Assembly (NCBI GenBank): GCA_017853115.1
Contig: JAFMKE010000010.1
Location: 1 to 34,481 of the forward strand
DNA length: 34,481 bases
Origin: Verrucomicrobiota bacterium
GTDB lineage: Bacteria > Bacteroidota > Bacteroidia > Chitinophagales > UBA8649
Direction of reading: 5' to 3'
The translations under genes and the position numbers were made by a program. Position 1 is the first letter of the stretch, and every line of letters starts with the position of its first letter. Under the pieces are notes generated by a model that was not told the origin of the DNA, made no database searches, and worked only from the letters and a program-made list of their open reading frames with translations. This document shows positions 1 through 8,183 of this stretch, in pieces.

Positions 1-1023
1 ATTATAGGGGTTGCCTTAATTACTTATTTCACGCAAGACAAACTTAAAGGCTCGCGACAATTAGGTCCAAAATGGATGCACCCTATTTTTGGTGCCTTGT
101 TAGGTGCCATTCCGGGATGTGGTGGGACGATAGTCACCTCCGCGATGTACAAGAATCATAACATTTCCTTTGGTGGCTTACTTGCAGCTTTTATTACCAC
201 CTTAGGTGAAGGTTCTTTTGTTTTACTTGGAGCCTCTAAAGATTCAGATGTAGCATCAAACCTAGAGGCCTTTGCTATTGTTAATTTGGTCGGATTGACA
301 ACTGCATTAATTCTTGGTTATTTGGTTGATATACTTGGAGTACGATCTGATCGTGCCAAATCCTCCAGTGTGGATGATCGGTTAACATATAGAGCGCCAG
401 GGGAGAAAATGTTGTTTGGCGAATTCATAGAAAAATACGGTTTTTACACGGTACTGGCTTTAGCTATTTTTTTAGCACCTGGATCAATTGCAGCATTGTG
501 GGGAGGAAGTATTCTTGCCATCGCCAATTTGACCGTTTGGGCAACTATTGCCCTTACCCTTTTATCCATAGTATACTATGTGATTAACGAGTTTATTTAT
601 AAGGGACATGATTGTTCCTATGGTACAGATGTTAAATCCTCAGTTTTACATGCGGTTTTCGATATTACTATGGTCGTGACCTATGTTTTTGTCGGCTTAT
701 TCTTGGCCAACTTTATTATTGATGAACTAGTTGGTCCTCAGCGATTTGACCAATGGATGAACTCTTCGACATTTGCCTTGGTTTTAATTGCTGCATTGAT
801 TGGCGTAACACCGGGTTGTGGTGGTATGATTTCGGTCACCGCTGCGTTTATTACAGTTCCCAACTTTCCTATTGCTGCATTGATAGCTGCTGGTATTGCT
901 ACTAGTGGAGATGGTATATTTCCTTTGCTTGCAGAGAATAGAAAAGACGGATTGTTAGTTACCGGGATTAGTTTGGTAGTCGCTGTTGTGGTGGGGTATA
1001 TTACGTTGATGCTAGGTTTCTAA
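1..1023 (+). CDS. Putative 10TM heavy-metal/manganese exporter, 5'-truncated
   Basis: The ORF track starts this gene at an internal ATG (76), but the same frame is open back to base 1 (IIGVALITYFTQDK...), so the true start lies before the window and about 340 residues are visible. It is a polytopic inner-membrane protein with two related halves, each carrying a Pro-Gly-Cys-Gly-Gly motif (GAIPGCGGTIV near the start, IGVTPGCGGMIS near residue 260 of the ORF). This matches my recollection of the putative 10TM heavy-metal exporter family (ArsP_2-like), often annotated as a putative manganese transporter. The paired Cys motifs in membrane helices could bind metal; that is inference. The substrate cannot be read from the sequence. 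No metal-responsive riboswitch is visible because the 5' end is missing. Confidence 0.72.
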   Translation: MIGVALITYFTQDKLKGSRQLGPKWMHPIFGALLGAIPGCGGTIVTSAMYKNHNISFGGLLAAFITTLGEGSFVLLGASKDSDVASNLEAFAIVNLVGLTTALILGYLVDILGVRSDRAKSSSVDDRLTYRAPGEKMLFGEFIEKYGFYTVLALAIFLAPGSIAALWGGSILAIANLTVWATIALTLLSIVYYVINEFIYKGHDCSYGTDVKSSVLHAVFDITMVVTYVFVGLFLANFIIDELVGPQRFDQWMNSSTFALVLIAALIGVTPGCGGMISVTAAFITVPNFPIAALIAAGIATSGDGIFPLLAENRKDGLLVTGISLVVAVVVGYITLMLGF

Positions 1024-1146
1024 ACCAATTTTTCTAATTCGCATCTTACAATTCTAAATATGCCAAACTTTTCGGTCTAAACCTTGTATGCATCTAGATT
1101 GTTTGTATACTATCCTAATGTTTAATGAGTTAATACGAACACGAAA

Positions 1147-2058
1147 ATGCAATCCGAAAGTAATACTACAATAGATAAATTATTTAACCGGCTTCTCTCA
1201 CTGAGAACTAAGAAACAAAGTGAGCGAGTTATTCTAACATTTAGTATTGCCAGCTATTTGGTGCATTTAGGATTAATTCTTCTCGCTTACTATGGTGTGA
1301 TTCAAAGTGAATCAAAATTGTTGAAAAGTCCGATTGCGGCAATTTATACACCATTCTCTTTCATTTTAGTATATGAAGTGTATTTACTTATCTTTTTTCT
1401 GACAAAATCGATTTCATTTTATATTGGTAAGCAGTATGAAATTATCACGCTAATCGTGATTCGTCGCATTTTTAAAGATATTGGTGACTTAGAACTCGCT
1501 TCGAAGTGGTTCAATACACAAAGTGACTTGCAATTTACGTATGATGCCATTACATCTTTAATACTTTTTCTGCTTATTTATTTTTATTACCAAAACTTGA
1601 AGGATCGCGCAGAAACAAACGACCTTTCAATAGGCCTCGAAGAATCCAAAATAAAGGGATTTATTAGGCTTAAAAAGACTATTGCGATCTTACTAGTGCC
1701 AGTTCTTCTTGGGGTTGCGGCTTATACTTTTGCTGATTGGCTTTTTGCAGTAGGAACAGATTTCGGGAAAGGGATCGTTAATTTTAAAAACATGAACAGT
1801 ATCTTCTTCGATGAGTTTTTCACTATATTAATCGTTGTTGATGTATTATTACTTCTTGCCTCTTTCTTCTATTCTGATAAATTTCATAAAATCATTCGAA
1901 ATTCGGGTTTTATTATATCAACCATACTGATAAAGATTTCTTTTTCAACTGAAGGTTTGGTTAATAATCTTTTAATCATAGGCGCTGTATTATTCGGATT
2001 CTTAATTCTACTCATCCATAATAAATTTGAGAATGAAGGAGTAATGAAAAAAGAATAA
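1147..2058 (+). CDS. Unrecognised multi-pass membrane protein
   Basis: A 303-residue protein that I do not recognise. The N-terminal 28 residues are polar and basic. Hydrophobic segments follow at roughly 29-50, 62-87, 132-148, 178-200, 225-243, 253-267 and 271-290, giving about six or seven membrane spans, with a short charged tail. The loop around residues 100-130 (IFKDIGDLELASKWF) is the longest polar stretch and may be a soluble face. The gene stands alone: 123 bp separate it from the exporter upstream and it is convergent with sufS. I see no TAnnTTTG promoter in the gap, so readthrough from the exporter is possible. Composition is typical of its neighbours. The gene is clearly real (long ORF, membrane-like pattern), but the function is unknown. 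Confidence 0.75.
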   Translation: MQSESNTTIDKLFNRLLSLRTKKQSERVILTFSIASYLVHLGLILLAYYGVIQSESKLLKSPIAAIYTPFSFILVYEVYLLIFFLTKSISFYIGKQYEIITLIVIRRIFKDIGDLELASKWFNTQSDLQFTYDAITSLILFLLIYFYYQNLKDRAETNDLSIGLEESKIKGFIRLKKTIAILLVPVLLGVAAYTFADWLFAVGTDFGKGIVNFKNMNSIFFDEFFTILIVVDVLLLLASFFYSDKFHKIIRNSGFIISTILIKISFSTEGLVNNLLIIGAVLFGFLILLIHNKFENEGVMKKE

Positions 2059-2138
2059 TCTGATTAAAAAATGGCTAGTTTTCAATCAAAACATCTATTA
2101 ACATAGTTCATTTAAAGCATTCTAGTTAGAATCATTAA

Positions 2139-3356
2139 CTAAACCATCATCATTGCCCGTTTCAATGCTAGAATAAAATGATCTACATCTTCCCTTGTAT
2201 TGTATACGGCAAATGAAGCACGGCATGTACCTTCAATATTAAAGTGATTCATCAATGGCTGGCAACAATGATGACCAGTTCGAATGGCAATGCCTTGTTT
2301 GTCTAACAACACACCTAAATCATAGGGATGTGCACCATAAACAAGAAATGAGATTACAGAGGCTTTATTTGGAGAGGTGCCATAAATTTTCATACCTTCT
2401 ATAGCTTCCATTTGCCGAGAGGCATAGCTTAGTAAATCAGCTTCAATTTGGGCTATATTTTCTAGTCCAGTTTCTTCCATAAAAGCGATGGCTTCACCCA
2501 AGGCGATTACTCCGCTAATATTAGGCGTTCCCGCTTCAAACTTGTATGGTAAATCATTTATTGTAAATGAGTCGTAACCCACCTCTTTTATCATTTCACC
2601 TCCTCCATGGTATGGATCCATAGCTTCTAAAATTTCGGCTTTCCCATACAATACGCCAATTCCTGTTGGGCCATATGTTTTATGTCCTGAGAAAGCAAAA
2701 AAATCAGTATCCAAGTCCTTTAAATTCAAGGCTAAATGCGGAACAGCTTGCGCTCCGTCTATAAAGACCTTGGCTCCAAAGCGATGAGCCTCAGTTATCA
2801 TGGTTTTAACCGGATTAATTGTTCCCAAGGCATTGGATACATAATTCACAGCAAGCAACTTTGTTTTTTCGCTAAGAAGGGAAAGGTACGCCTCTTGATC
2901 AAGCGTTCCATCGTCAAGCACTGGTATAATTTTCAAGGTAGCACCTACTCTTTCTGCTAACATTTGCCACGGAACCATGTTGCTGTGATGCTCTAAACCA
3001 CTAACGATAATTTCATCACCTTCTTTAATATTTTTATCACCCCAAGCACGAGCTACTAGATTGACCGCTTCCGTAGTTCCTCGAACAAAATTCACTTCTC
3101 GCGTTTCCACGCCAAGATATTTAGCTATTCGCTCGCGAGAAGCTTCATAGGCTTCTGTAGCCTTATTTGCTAAATAGTGGGCGCCTCGATGAATATTACT
3201 GTTATACTCGAGATAGTATCTTTGTAAAGCTTCGATTACGCGTTTAGGCTTTTGGACCGTAGCCGCATTGTCCAAATACACAAGTGGCTTGCCATTTACC
3301 TGCTGATTAAGGATGGGAAATTGTTCTCTTATCTCATTAGCTAACTTGGTACTCAT
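2139..3356 (-). CDS. sufS: Cysteine desulfurase SufS (class V aminotransferase fold)
   Basis: PLP enzyme that takes sulfur from L-cysteine, leaving alanine, and passes persulfide to the SUF Fe-S assembly machinery in the cytoplasm. At 405 residues it has the usual length. The PLP Schiff-base lysine is K226 in SGHKTYGPTG, and the catalytic cysteine is C364 in RTGHHCCQP, both at the positions known for E. coli SufS. The N-terminal NGKPLVYLDNAAT and C-terminal GTCRASFAVYNT motifs are also typical. A second cysteine (C365) directly follows the catalytic one, where many relatives have Ala. The other suf genes are not in this window. It lies 39 bp downstream of ychF on the same strand and may share its transcript. 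SufS rather than IscS/NifS is favoured by the RxGHHCxQP active-site segment. Confidence 0.93.
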   Translation of the reverse strand: MSTKLANEIREQFPILNQQVNGKPLVYLDNAATVQKPKRVIEALQRYYLEYNSNIHRGAHYLANKATEAYEASRERIAKYLGVETREVNFVRGTTEAVNLVARAWGDKNIKEGDEIIVSGLEHHSNMVPWQMLAERVGATLKIIPVLDDGTLDQEAYLSLLSEKTKLLAVNYVSNALGTINPVKTMITEAHRFGAKVFIDGAQAVPHLALNLKDLDTDFFAFSGHKTYGPTGIGVLYGKAEILEAMDPYHGGGEMIKEVGYDSFTINDLPYKFEAGTPNISGVIALGEAIAFMEETGLENIAQIEADLLSYASRQMEAIEGMKIYGTSPNKASVISFLVYGAHPYDLGVLLDKQGIAIRTGHHCCQPLMNHFNIEGTCRASFAVYNTREDVDHFILALKRAMMMV

Positions 3357-3395
3357 ATCAATCTAAACAAGCTGGACTCGTAATCGTTCGATTAA

Positions 3396-4493
3396 TTATA
3401 CATTAAATCTAAAATGGAGAATATCGCCATCTTTCACGACGTATTCTTTACCTTCCACGCGCAGTTTACCTTTGTCACGACAAGCAGCCTCACTTCCTAA
3501 TTCTGCAAAATCGTCATAGGCAATAACTTCGGCTCTGATAAACCCTTTTTCAAAATCTGAATGAATGACACCAGCGGCTTGTGGAGCTTTGGTTCCTTTC
3601 TGAATGGTCCAGGCACGCACTTCTTTAACACCTGCGGTGAAATAGGTGTCTAGGGCCAATAACTTGTACGAAGCAGCAATCAAACGATCCATACCAGATT
3701 CAGTTAAACCTAAATCTTCTAAAAACATCTCTTGTTCCTCTGCATCCAATTGAACGATTTCCGATTCTATTTTTGCAGAAATCACTAAGACTTGTGCTCC
3801 TTCTTCAGCAGCTATTTTTCGAATTTGCTCAACATAGGCATTGCCTTCTTTTGCATCACTTTCACTCACATTACAAGCATAAAGAACTGGTTTAATCGTG
3901 AGTAAATTTAAATCTTCGATGTGCTTTAAATCATCTTCATCTACCTCCAAAGAACGAGCAGATAAACCCTGTTCGATATGTCCTTTAAACTTCTCCAGAA
4001 CTTCAATGGTCTTCAATACTTCTTTATCATTGCTTTTTGCTGCCTTTCGACTTTTCTCCAGTTTCTTTTCAATGGATTCTAAGTCTTTTAATTGCAGTTC
4101 GGTATCAATCACTTCTTTATCGCGTACTGGATTCACTGAGCCATCTACGTGCACAACATTGTCATCTTCAAAACATCTTACTACATGCACAATGGCATCA
4201 ACACCTCGAATATTACCCAAGAACTGATTGCCTAAACCTTCTCCCTTGCTAGCGCCTTTAACTAAACCGGCAATATCGACTAGCTCTACGGTTGTTGGGA
4301 TAACTTTTTGAGGTTTTACCAACTCCTCCAATTTACGCAATCTGGCATCAGGCACTGTGATTACACCAACATTCGGTTCGATAGTACAGAAAGGAAAATT
4401 CGCAGCCTGCGCGTTAATTGCTTTTGTCAAGGTATTAAATAAGGTAGATTTACCCACATTGGGTAATCCTACAATTCCGCATTTTAAACTCAA
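3396..4493 (-). CDS. ychF: Ribosome-associated GTPase/ATPase YchF (Obg family)
   Basis: A 365-residue cytoplasmic P-loop protein of the universal YchF/OLA1 group, which prefers ATP and is linked to ribosomes and oxidative-stress responses. Seen: Walker A GLPNVGKST at the N-terminus, switch II DIAGLVKGASKGEGLGNQFL, a coiled-coil insert (about residues 125-200), and a C-terminal TGS domain ending VVKDGDILHFRFNV. The start is a TTG codon: MSLKCGIVGLPNVGKS matches the family's normal N-terminus exactly, and an in-frame TAG lies three codons upstream, so no ATG start is available. The upstream terminator belongs to the DUF3276 gene, leaving under 20 bp for a separate promoter. ychF may therefore depend partly on readthrough. 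Confidence 0.95.
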   Translation of the reverse strand: MSLKCGIVGLPNVGKSTLFNTLTKAINAQAANFPFCTIEPNVGVITVPDARLRKLEELVKPQKVIPTTVELVDIAGLVKGASKGEGLGNQFLGNIRGVDAIVHVVRCFEDDNVVHVDGSVNPVRDKEVIDTELQLKDLESIEKKLEKSRKAAKSNDKEVLKTIEVLEKFKGHIEQGLSARSLEVDEDDLKHIEDLNLLTIKPVLYACNVSESDAKEGNAYVEQIRKIAAEEGAQVLVISAKIESEIVQLDAEEQEMFLEDLGLTESGMDRLIAASYKLLALDTYFTAGVKEVRAWTIQKGTKAPQAAGVIHSDFEKGFIRAEVIAYDDFAELGSEAACRDKGKLRVEGKEYVVKDGDILHFRFNV

Positions 4494-4511
4494 AGGATTC
4501 TATTTTATGTG

Positions 4512-4544
4512 TTAAACAATAAAAGGGCACATGATGCACCCTTT
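4512..4544 (-). terminator. Rho-independent terminator of the DUF3276 gene
   Basis: On the minus strand AAAGGGTGCA-TCA-TGTGCCCTTT forms a 10-bp stem with a 3-nt loop, followed by a U-rich run (TTTTATTGTTT). Two of the pairs are G-U in the minus-strand RNA but become A-C mismatches on the plus strand, so it should work in one direction only. It sits 27 bp past the DUF3276 stop and just before ychF. Confidence 0.75.
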
Positions 4545-4570
4545 CATATGAAATTAGTCTTTACATTATT

Positions 4571-5035
4571 TTACCATTCCATGGCTTCATCAGAAGACGA
4601 AATGTCAGACGCATCATCATCCAATATAGATTTACTCGGAGCACTATCCAATATAGGATTAGATTCGGTGTAATCCTTGTTTGGACGGACATTGCGAGTC
4701 GGCTCTTCTTTTCTTCCGCCATCATTTCTATCATTACCATCTTCATCCAGTTGTGCTTGATAGCTTTCTCTATCATAAGCATCGTAATCAAATTCCGGAT
4801 TCAACTCTGTTTTGATATGCGTAATAGTCTCGTTTAGTGCCTCACCAAATTTGGTAAAATCTTCTTTGTATAAAAATATTTTGTGGCTGTCATAGCCTGG
4901 ACGGTCAAATCGTCTCTTACTTTCCGTAATTGTTACGAAATAATCGCCTTGTTTGGTAGAACGAACATCAAAGAAGTAAGTTCTTTTTTTTCCCGCTCTC
5001 AGTTTTCTTGAAAAAAATCCTTGTTGGTTATCCAC
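4571..5035 (-). CDS. PUR-family DNA/RNA-binding protein (DUF3276)
   Basis: A 154-residue protein whose first 90 residues match the Bacteroidota DUF3276 / PUR-alpha-like domain: FSRKLRAGKKRTYFFDVRST, then TITESKRR and HKIFLYKEDFTKFGEAL. PUR proteins bind single-stranded DNA or RNA. The C-terminal 65 residues are acidic, low in complexity and probably disordered (DEDGNDRNDGG... DDDASDISSSDEAMEW). The start is GTG at 5035; an in-frame stop is a few codons upstream and no in-frame ATG exists. The gene has its own likely promoter (TATTTTTG box at 5075) and a strong terminator, so it is probably monocistronic. The cellular target in this lineage is not known to me. Confidence 0.85.
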   Translation of the reverse strand: MDNQQGFFSRKLRAGKKRTYFFDVRSTKQGDYFVTITESKRRFDRPGYDSHKIFLYKEDFTKFGEALNETITHIKTELNPEFDYDAYDRESYQAQLDEDGNDRNDGGRKEEPTRNVRPNKDYTESNPILDSAPSKSILDDDASDISSSDEAMEW

Positions 5036-5074
5036 TGCATTAATCTTTTAATAAGTAATTAAATTTTCACTTCT

Positions 5075-5107
5075 CAAAAATAAGATTTTTTATAATTTAA
5101 GCTCGAA
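5075..5107 (-). promoter_or_regulatory. Bacteroidota-type promoter of the DUF3276 gene
   Basis: On the minus strand TATTTTTG (5082-5075) is a perfect TAnnTTTG -7 box. A weak -33 element TTCG (5107-5104) lies 21 bases upstream. The predicted transcript start near 5070 gives a leader of about 35 nt before the GTG start. Confidence 0.5.
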
Positions 5108-5143
5108 TTAGATATAAATTCTTCAAAGTCTATTTGCTTGACC

Positions 5144-6925
5144 TTAATCTTTTTGTTCGAAATGCTGTTTTTCATAAAACTCGGCATAAATACCTCCTAA
5201 GTTCAATAGCTCCTCGTGTTTTCCTTGCTCCACCACGCGTCCATTGTCTAGGATGATAATATTGTCGAAGTTCACGCTAGAAAAAATTCGGTGGGAAATA
5301 ATCAATACGGTTTTATCCTTTATGCTTGCGTTCAAGTTGGCAACAATTCGCTTTTCGGTATGCACATCTACGGCAGACAAAGCATCGTCAAACAATAGTA
5401 GTTTTGGTTGAATCGCCAAAGCTCGAGCAATAGAGATTCGTTGCTTTTGCCCCCCAGATAAGGTTACACCGCGTTCACCAACTAAGGTGTTAAATCCTTG
5501 AGGGAATTCCATAATCTCATCATAAATTGAGGCTTTTTTGGCCGCTTCTTCCGCTTCCTCGTCCGTTAGTTTACTATTCCCAAATTTAATATTGTTGTAA
5601 ATGGTATCCGAGAACAAGAAAACATCTTGTGGAATGTATCCGATTTGTTGGCGAAGCTTGGTTAGCTGAATATCCTGAATACGCTCCCCTTCTATCTTTA
5701 AATTCCCCTCGCTTGGATAATACATACCAAGAATAAGTTCGGCCAATGAAGATTTTCCAGAACCTGTTCTACCCATGATTGCCCATTTCTCACCAGATTT
5801 GATATCTAAATTAATATCCTTTAATGCCTCTATTCCTGTGTCAGGATATACAAAATTCATGTGCTGAAATTGAATGTTACCATTCAATTGAATTGATTTA
5901 CCCACTGAAGTTGGAATGGCACTTTTTGTTTTAAGGAATTCATTTATTCTTTTCTGAGAAGCGGCAGCACTTTGAACTAATGAGGCGGCCCAACCGATGG
6001 ATGTTACTGGCCAAGTTAACAAATTGACATACATAATAAATTCAACAAGGTTGCCGGGCGTAATTAAACCTTTCTCAACATAGTTTCCTCCTACAATAAC
6101 AACAATGATCGTACTTAAACCTACAAGCAAAACCATCAGAGGAAAAAAGAAAGCCTCTACATGTGCCAAGCTGAGGGCCTTTTCTTTATAATTCTCACTT
6201 GCCCTCTCGTATGTGCGTAACGCTAATCTTTCCTGCACATAACTTTTTAATACACGTATACCCGAATAAAACTCTTGAGCATTGCTTGTTAAAATTGACA
6301 ATTGTTGTTGAATTGCTTCACTGCGTTCGTGAATAAGGTTATTTATGTAGAAAATAGAAATCGTTAATATGGGCATCGGAAGTAATACCCACAAGGTTAA
6401 GGATACGTTGATACTCAACATGGTATAAATCACAAAGGTGAATAAAAAGAAGACATTGACAAGATACATCAAGGCTGGCCCAAGATACATACGTACCTTT
6501 GATACATCTTCGGTGGCTCTATTCATTAAGTCTCCTGTATTGTTTCGCTTAAAAAAAGCGGTTTCGAGGCGCTGGTAATGTTGGTAAATTTCATTTTTTA
6601 GGTCAAACTCTATCAAACGCGACATTACGATCATAGACTGGCGCATGAGAAAAGTAAAAACTCCTCCTATTAAAGCTGTGGCAAAATATATAAGGCAGAA
6701 AATAAGAAGTGATTGCTTGAGTGATGACTTTAAAACTTCTTGTAATTGAAAACCTTCAAATGATCCATAGAGATTGATATTTTGACTAACCATATCAATG
6801 GCCCAACTCAACACGCGCGGCGAAAGAACCTTAAACACATTGGAAAGTGCAACGAACAAAATACCGAGCATTAACTGCCACCTGTATTTAAGAAGATACT
6901 TGTTTAAATAGTTGAGTTCTTTCAA
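5144..6925 (-). CDS. ABC exporter, fused permease-ATPase (MsbA/MdlB-like)
   Basis: A 593-residue half-transporter with one transmembrane domain (about residues 1-315, six helices) and one ATPase domain. ATPase motifs are complete: Walker A GRTGSGKSS, Q-loop IGYIPQDVFLFSD, signature LSGGQKQR, Walker B LLLFDDALSAVD, and an H-loop histidine in IISHR. The residue after Walker B is Asp (LLFDD) rather than the usual Glu, as in some heterodimeric exporters, so catalysis could be asymmetric or need a partner. It should act as a dimer in the inner membrane; the substrate (lipid, drug or peptide) is not evident. The start is TTG at 6925: the N-terminus MKELNYLNKYLLKYRW fits relatives and an upstream in-frame stop leaves no ATG. 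It is divergent from the leucine dehydrogenase gene. Confidence 0.88.
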   Translation of the reverse strand: MKELNYLNKYLLKYRWQLMLGILFVALSNVFKVLSPRVLSWAIDMVSQNINLYGSFEGFQLQEVLKSSLKQSLLIFCLIYFATALIGGVFTFLMRQSMIVMSRLIEFDLKNEIYQHYQRLETAFFKRNNTGDLMNRATEDVSKVRMYLGPALMYLVNVFFLFTFVIYTMLSINVSLTLWVLLPMPILTISIFYINNLIHERSEAIQQQLSILTSNAQEFYSGIRVLKSYVQERLALRTYERASENYKEKALSLAHVEAFFFPLMVLLVGLSTIIVVIVGGNYVEKGLITPGNLVEFIMYVNLLTWPVTSIGWAASLVQSAAASQKRINEFLKTKSAIPTSVGKSIQLNGNIQFQHMNFVYPDTGIEALKDINLDIKSGEKWAIMGRTGSGKSSLAELILGMYYPSEGNLKIEGERIQDIQLTKLRQQIGYIPQDVFLFSDTIYNNIKFGNSKLTDEEAEEAAKKASIYDEIMEFPQGFNTLVGERGVTLSGGQKQRISIARALAIQPKLLLFDDALSAVDVHTEKRIVANLNASIKDKTVLIISHRIFSSVNFDNIIILDNGRVVEQGKHEELLNLGGIYAEFYEKQHFEQKD

Positions 6926-6952
6926 AATTGCACTTTAAATGCTAACCGCCTG

Positions 6953-6960
6953 CGAAAGTA
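6953..6960 (-). promoter_or_regulatory. Possible -7 box for the ABC exporter gene
   Basis: Minus-strand TACTTTCG is one base off TAnnTTTG and would give a leader of roughly 20-25 nt before the TTG start. No convincing -33 TTTG was found, so this is tentative. Confidence 0.3.
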
Positions 6961-7034
6961 AAAAGTTTATTGCTCAGATTTTCTTTTTACCGCATTCGCA
7001 TTAGAAAATTATCGCCTTCTTCAAACTATTATTT

Positions 7035-7042
7035 TACCTTTG
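7035..7042 (+). promoter_or_regulatory. -7 box of the leucine dehydrogenase-nusB promoter
   Basis: TACCTTTG is a perfect Bacteroidota TAnnTTTG -7 box, 76 bp before the leucine dehydrogenase ATG in the divergent gap. The -33 region is poor (no clear TTTG 19-21 bp upstream). A leader of about 70 nt is predicted. Confidence 0.5.
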
Positions 7043-7118
7043 CGGCATATTCTGATAATGAATAAGACAAAGTTAACATTCAAATATTGAAATCTATTCA
7101 AGCCAACAAACCAACTGT

Positions 7119-8183
7119 ATGAATGTATTTGACAAAATGGAAGAGATGGAGCATGAGCAACTCATGTTTTTCTCTGATAAGGAAACTGGGTTAAAAGGAA
7201 TCATTGGAATCCATAATTCGGTTTTGGGTCCTGCTTTAGGTGGGACACGACTTTGGCGTTATGCCAATGAACAAGAAGCCATCCAGGATGTTTTGCGTTT
7301 ATCTCGTGGTATGAGTTTTAAATCCTCCATAAGCGGCATACATTTGGGTGGTGGGAAAGCTGTAATCATTGATAATCCTCAAGCAAAAAAAGACGAGGCC
7401 TTTTGGCGCAGTTATGGCAAGTTTGTAGATAACTTAGGTGGAAAGTATATTACCGCAGAAGATGTTGGTACGAATACCCAGTTCATTGAATATATAAGCA
7501 GGGAAACAGAGCATGTTGCCGGAAAACCTGAATACTTGGGAGGTGGTGGCGATCCTTCGCCAGTTACTGCTTATGGTGTATATCTTGGAATGAAAGCCGC
7601 ACAAAAACAACTGAGCGGAAGTGACTCGCTGAAGGGCAAAAAGATATTAGTTCAAGGTGTTGGAAGTGTAGGTCAATATTTGATAGATTATTTAGTTAAA
7701 GAAGAGGCCAAAATAAGCATAGCCGATATCAATCAAGCGAATATTGCTTCGGTTTCCCTGAAGCATCAAGTAGATGTAATAGATCCTAATCAAGTTTATG
7801 ATGCTGATATGGATATTTATGCACCTTGTGCGCTTGGCGCCACCTTAAACGATGATACGATTCCAAAACTAAAATGCAGTGTTGTAGCAGGAGCGGCAAA
7901 CAATCAATTAGCCGATGAACGGAAGCATGGCGATATGCTGCGCGACAGAGGTATTATTTATGCTCCAGACTTCCTAATCAATGCAGGTGGTGTGATTAAC
8001 TGCTACATTGAAACCGTAGGATATAATCGATCTAGAGCCATGGCGGCAACAGAAAAGATTTACGATCAAACTGCTGCTATTTTAACAATTGCTGCTCAAA
8101 ATGCTAAAAATTCTCAGGAAGTTGCGCTTGAAATGGCAATGAAACGAATTGAAGATATTGGTAAAATAAGACAAAGAAGATAG
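7119..8183 (+). CDS. Leucine dehydrogenase-type Glu/Leu/Phe/Val dehydrogenase
   Basis: NAD-dependent oxidative deamination of branched-chain amino acids to 2-oxo acids (or the reverse amination), in the cytoplasm. The 354-residue length suits leucine/valine dehydrogenases and is shorter than glutamate dehydrogenases. Seen: substrate-binding GPALGGTRLW, the Gly-rich segment with active-site lysine SGIHLGGGKAV, TAEDVGTNT, and a Rossmann fold starting VQGVGSVGQYL. The C-terminus carries NAGGVINCYIE, also typical. The first gene of a run with nusB, whose ATG directly follows this stop codon. Leucine is the best guess of substrate, since 2-oxo acids from branched-chain amino acids feed iso-fatty-acid synthesis in Bacteroidota. 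Valine or phenylalanine cannot be excluded. Confidence 0.88.
   Translation: MNVFDKMEEMEHEQLMFFSDKETGLKGIIGIHNSVLGPALGGTRLWRYANEQEAIQDVLRLSRGMSFKSSISGIHLGGGKAVIIDNPQAKKDEAFWRSYGKFVDNLGGKYITAEDVGTNTQFIEYISRETEHVAGKPEYLGGGGDPSPVTAYGVYLGMKAAQKQLSGSDSLKGKKILVQGVGSVGQYLIDYLVKEEAKISIADINQANIASVSLKHQVDVIDPNQVYDADMDIYAPCALGATLNDDTIPKLKCSVVAGAANNQLADERKHGDMLRDRGIIYAPDFLINAGGVINCYIETVGYNRSRAMAATEKIYDQTAAILTIAAQNAKNSQEVALEMAMKRIEDIGKIRQRR

Noticed and set aside
2119-2132. Inverted repeat ATTCTA-gt-TAGAAT between the membrane protein gene and sufS
   Set aside because: Too short and AT-rich, with almost no loop and no T-tract; expected by chance in this DNA.
4561-4791. 76-residue Met-rich ORF inside the DUF3276 gene
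   Set aside because: It is an alternative-frame reading of the acidic low-complexity tail; no start or domain supports it.
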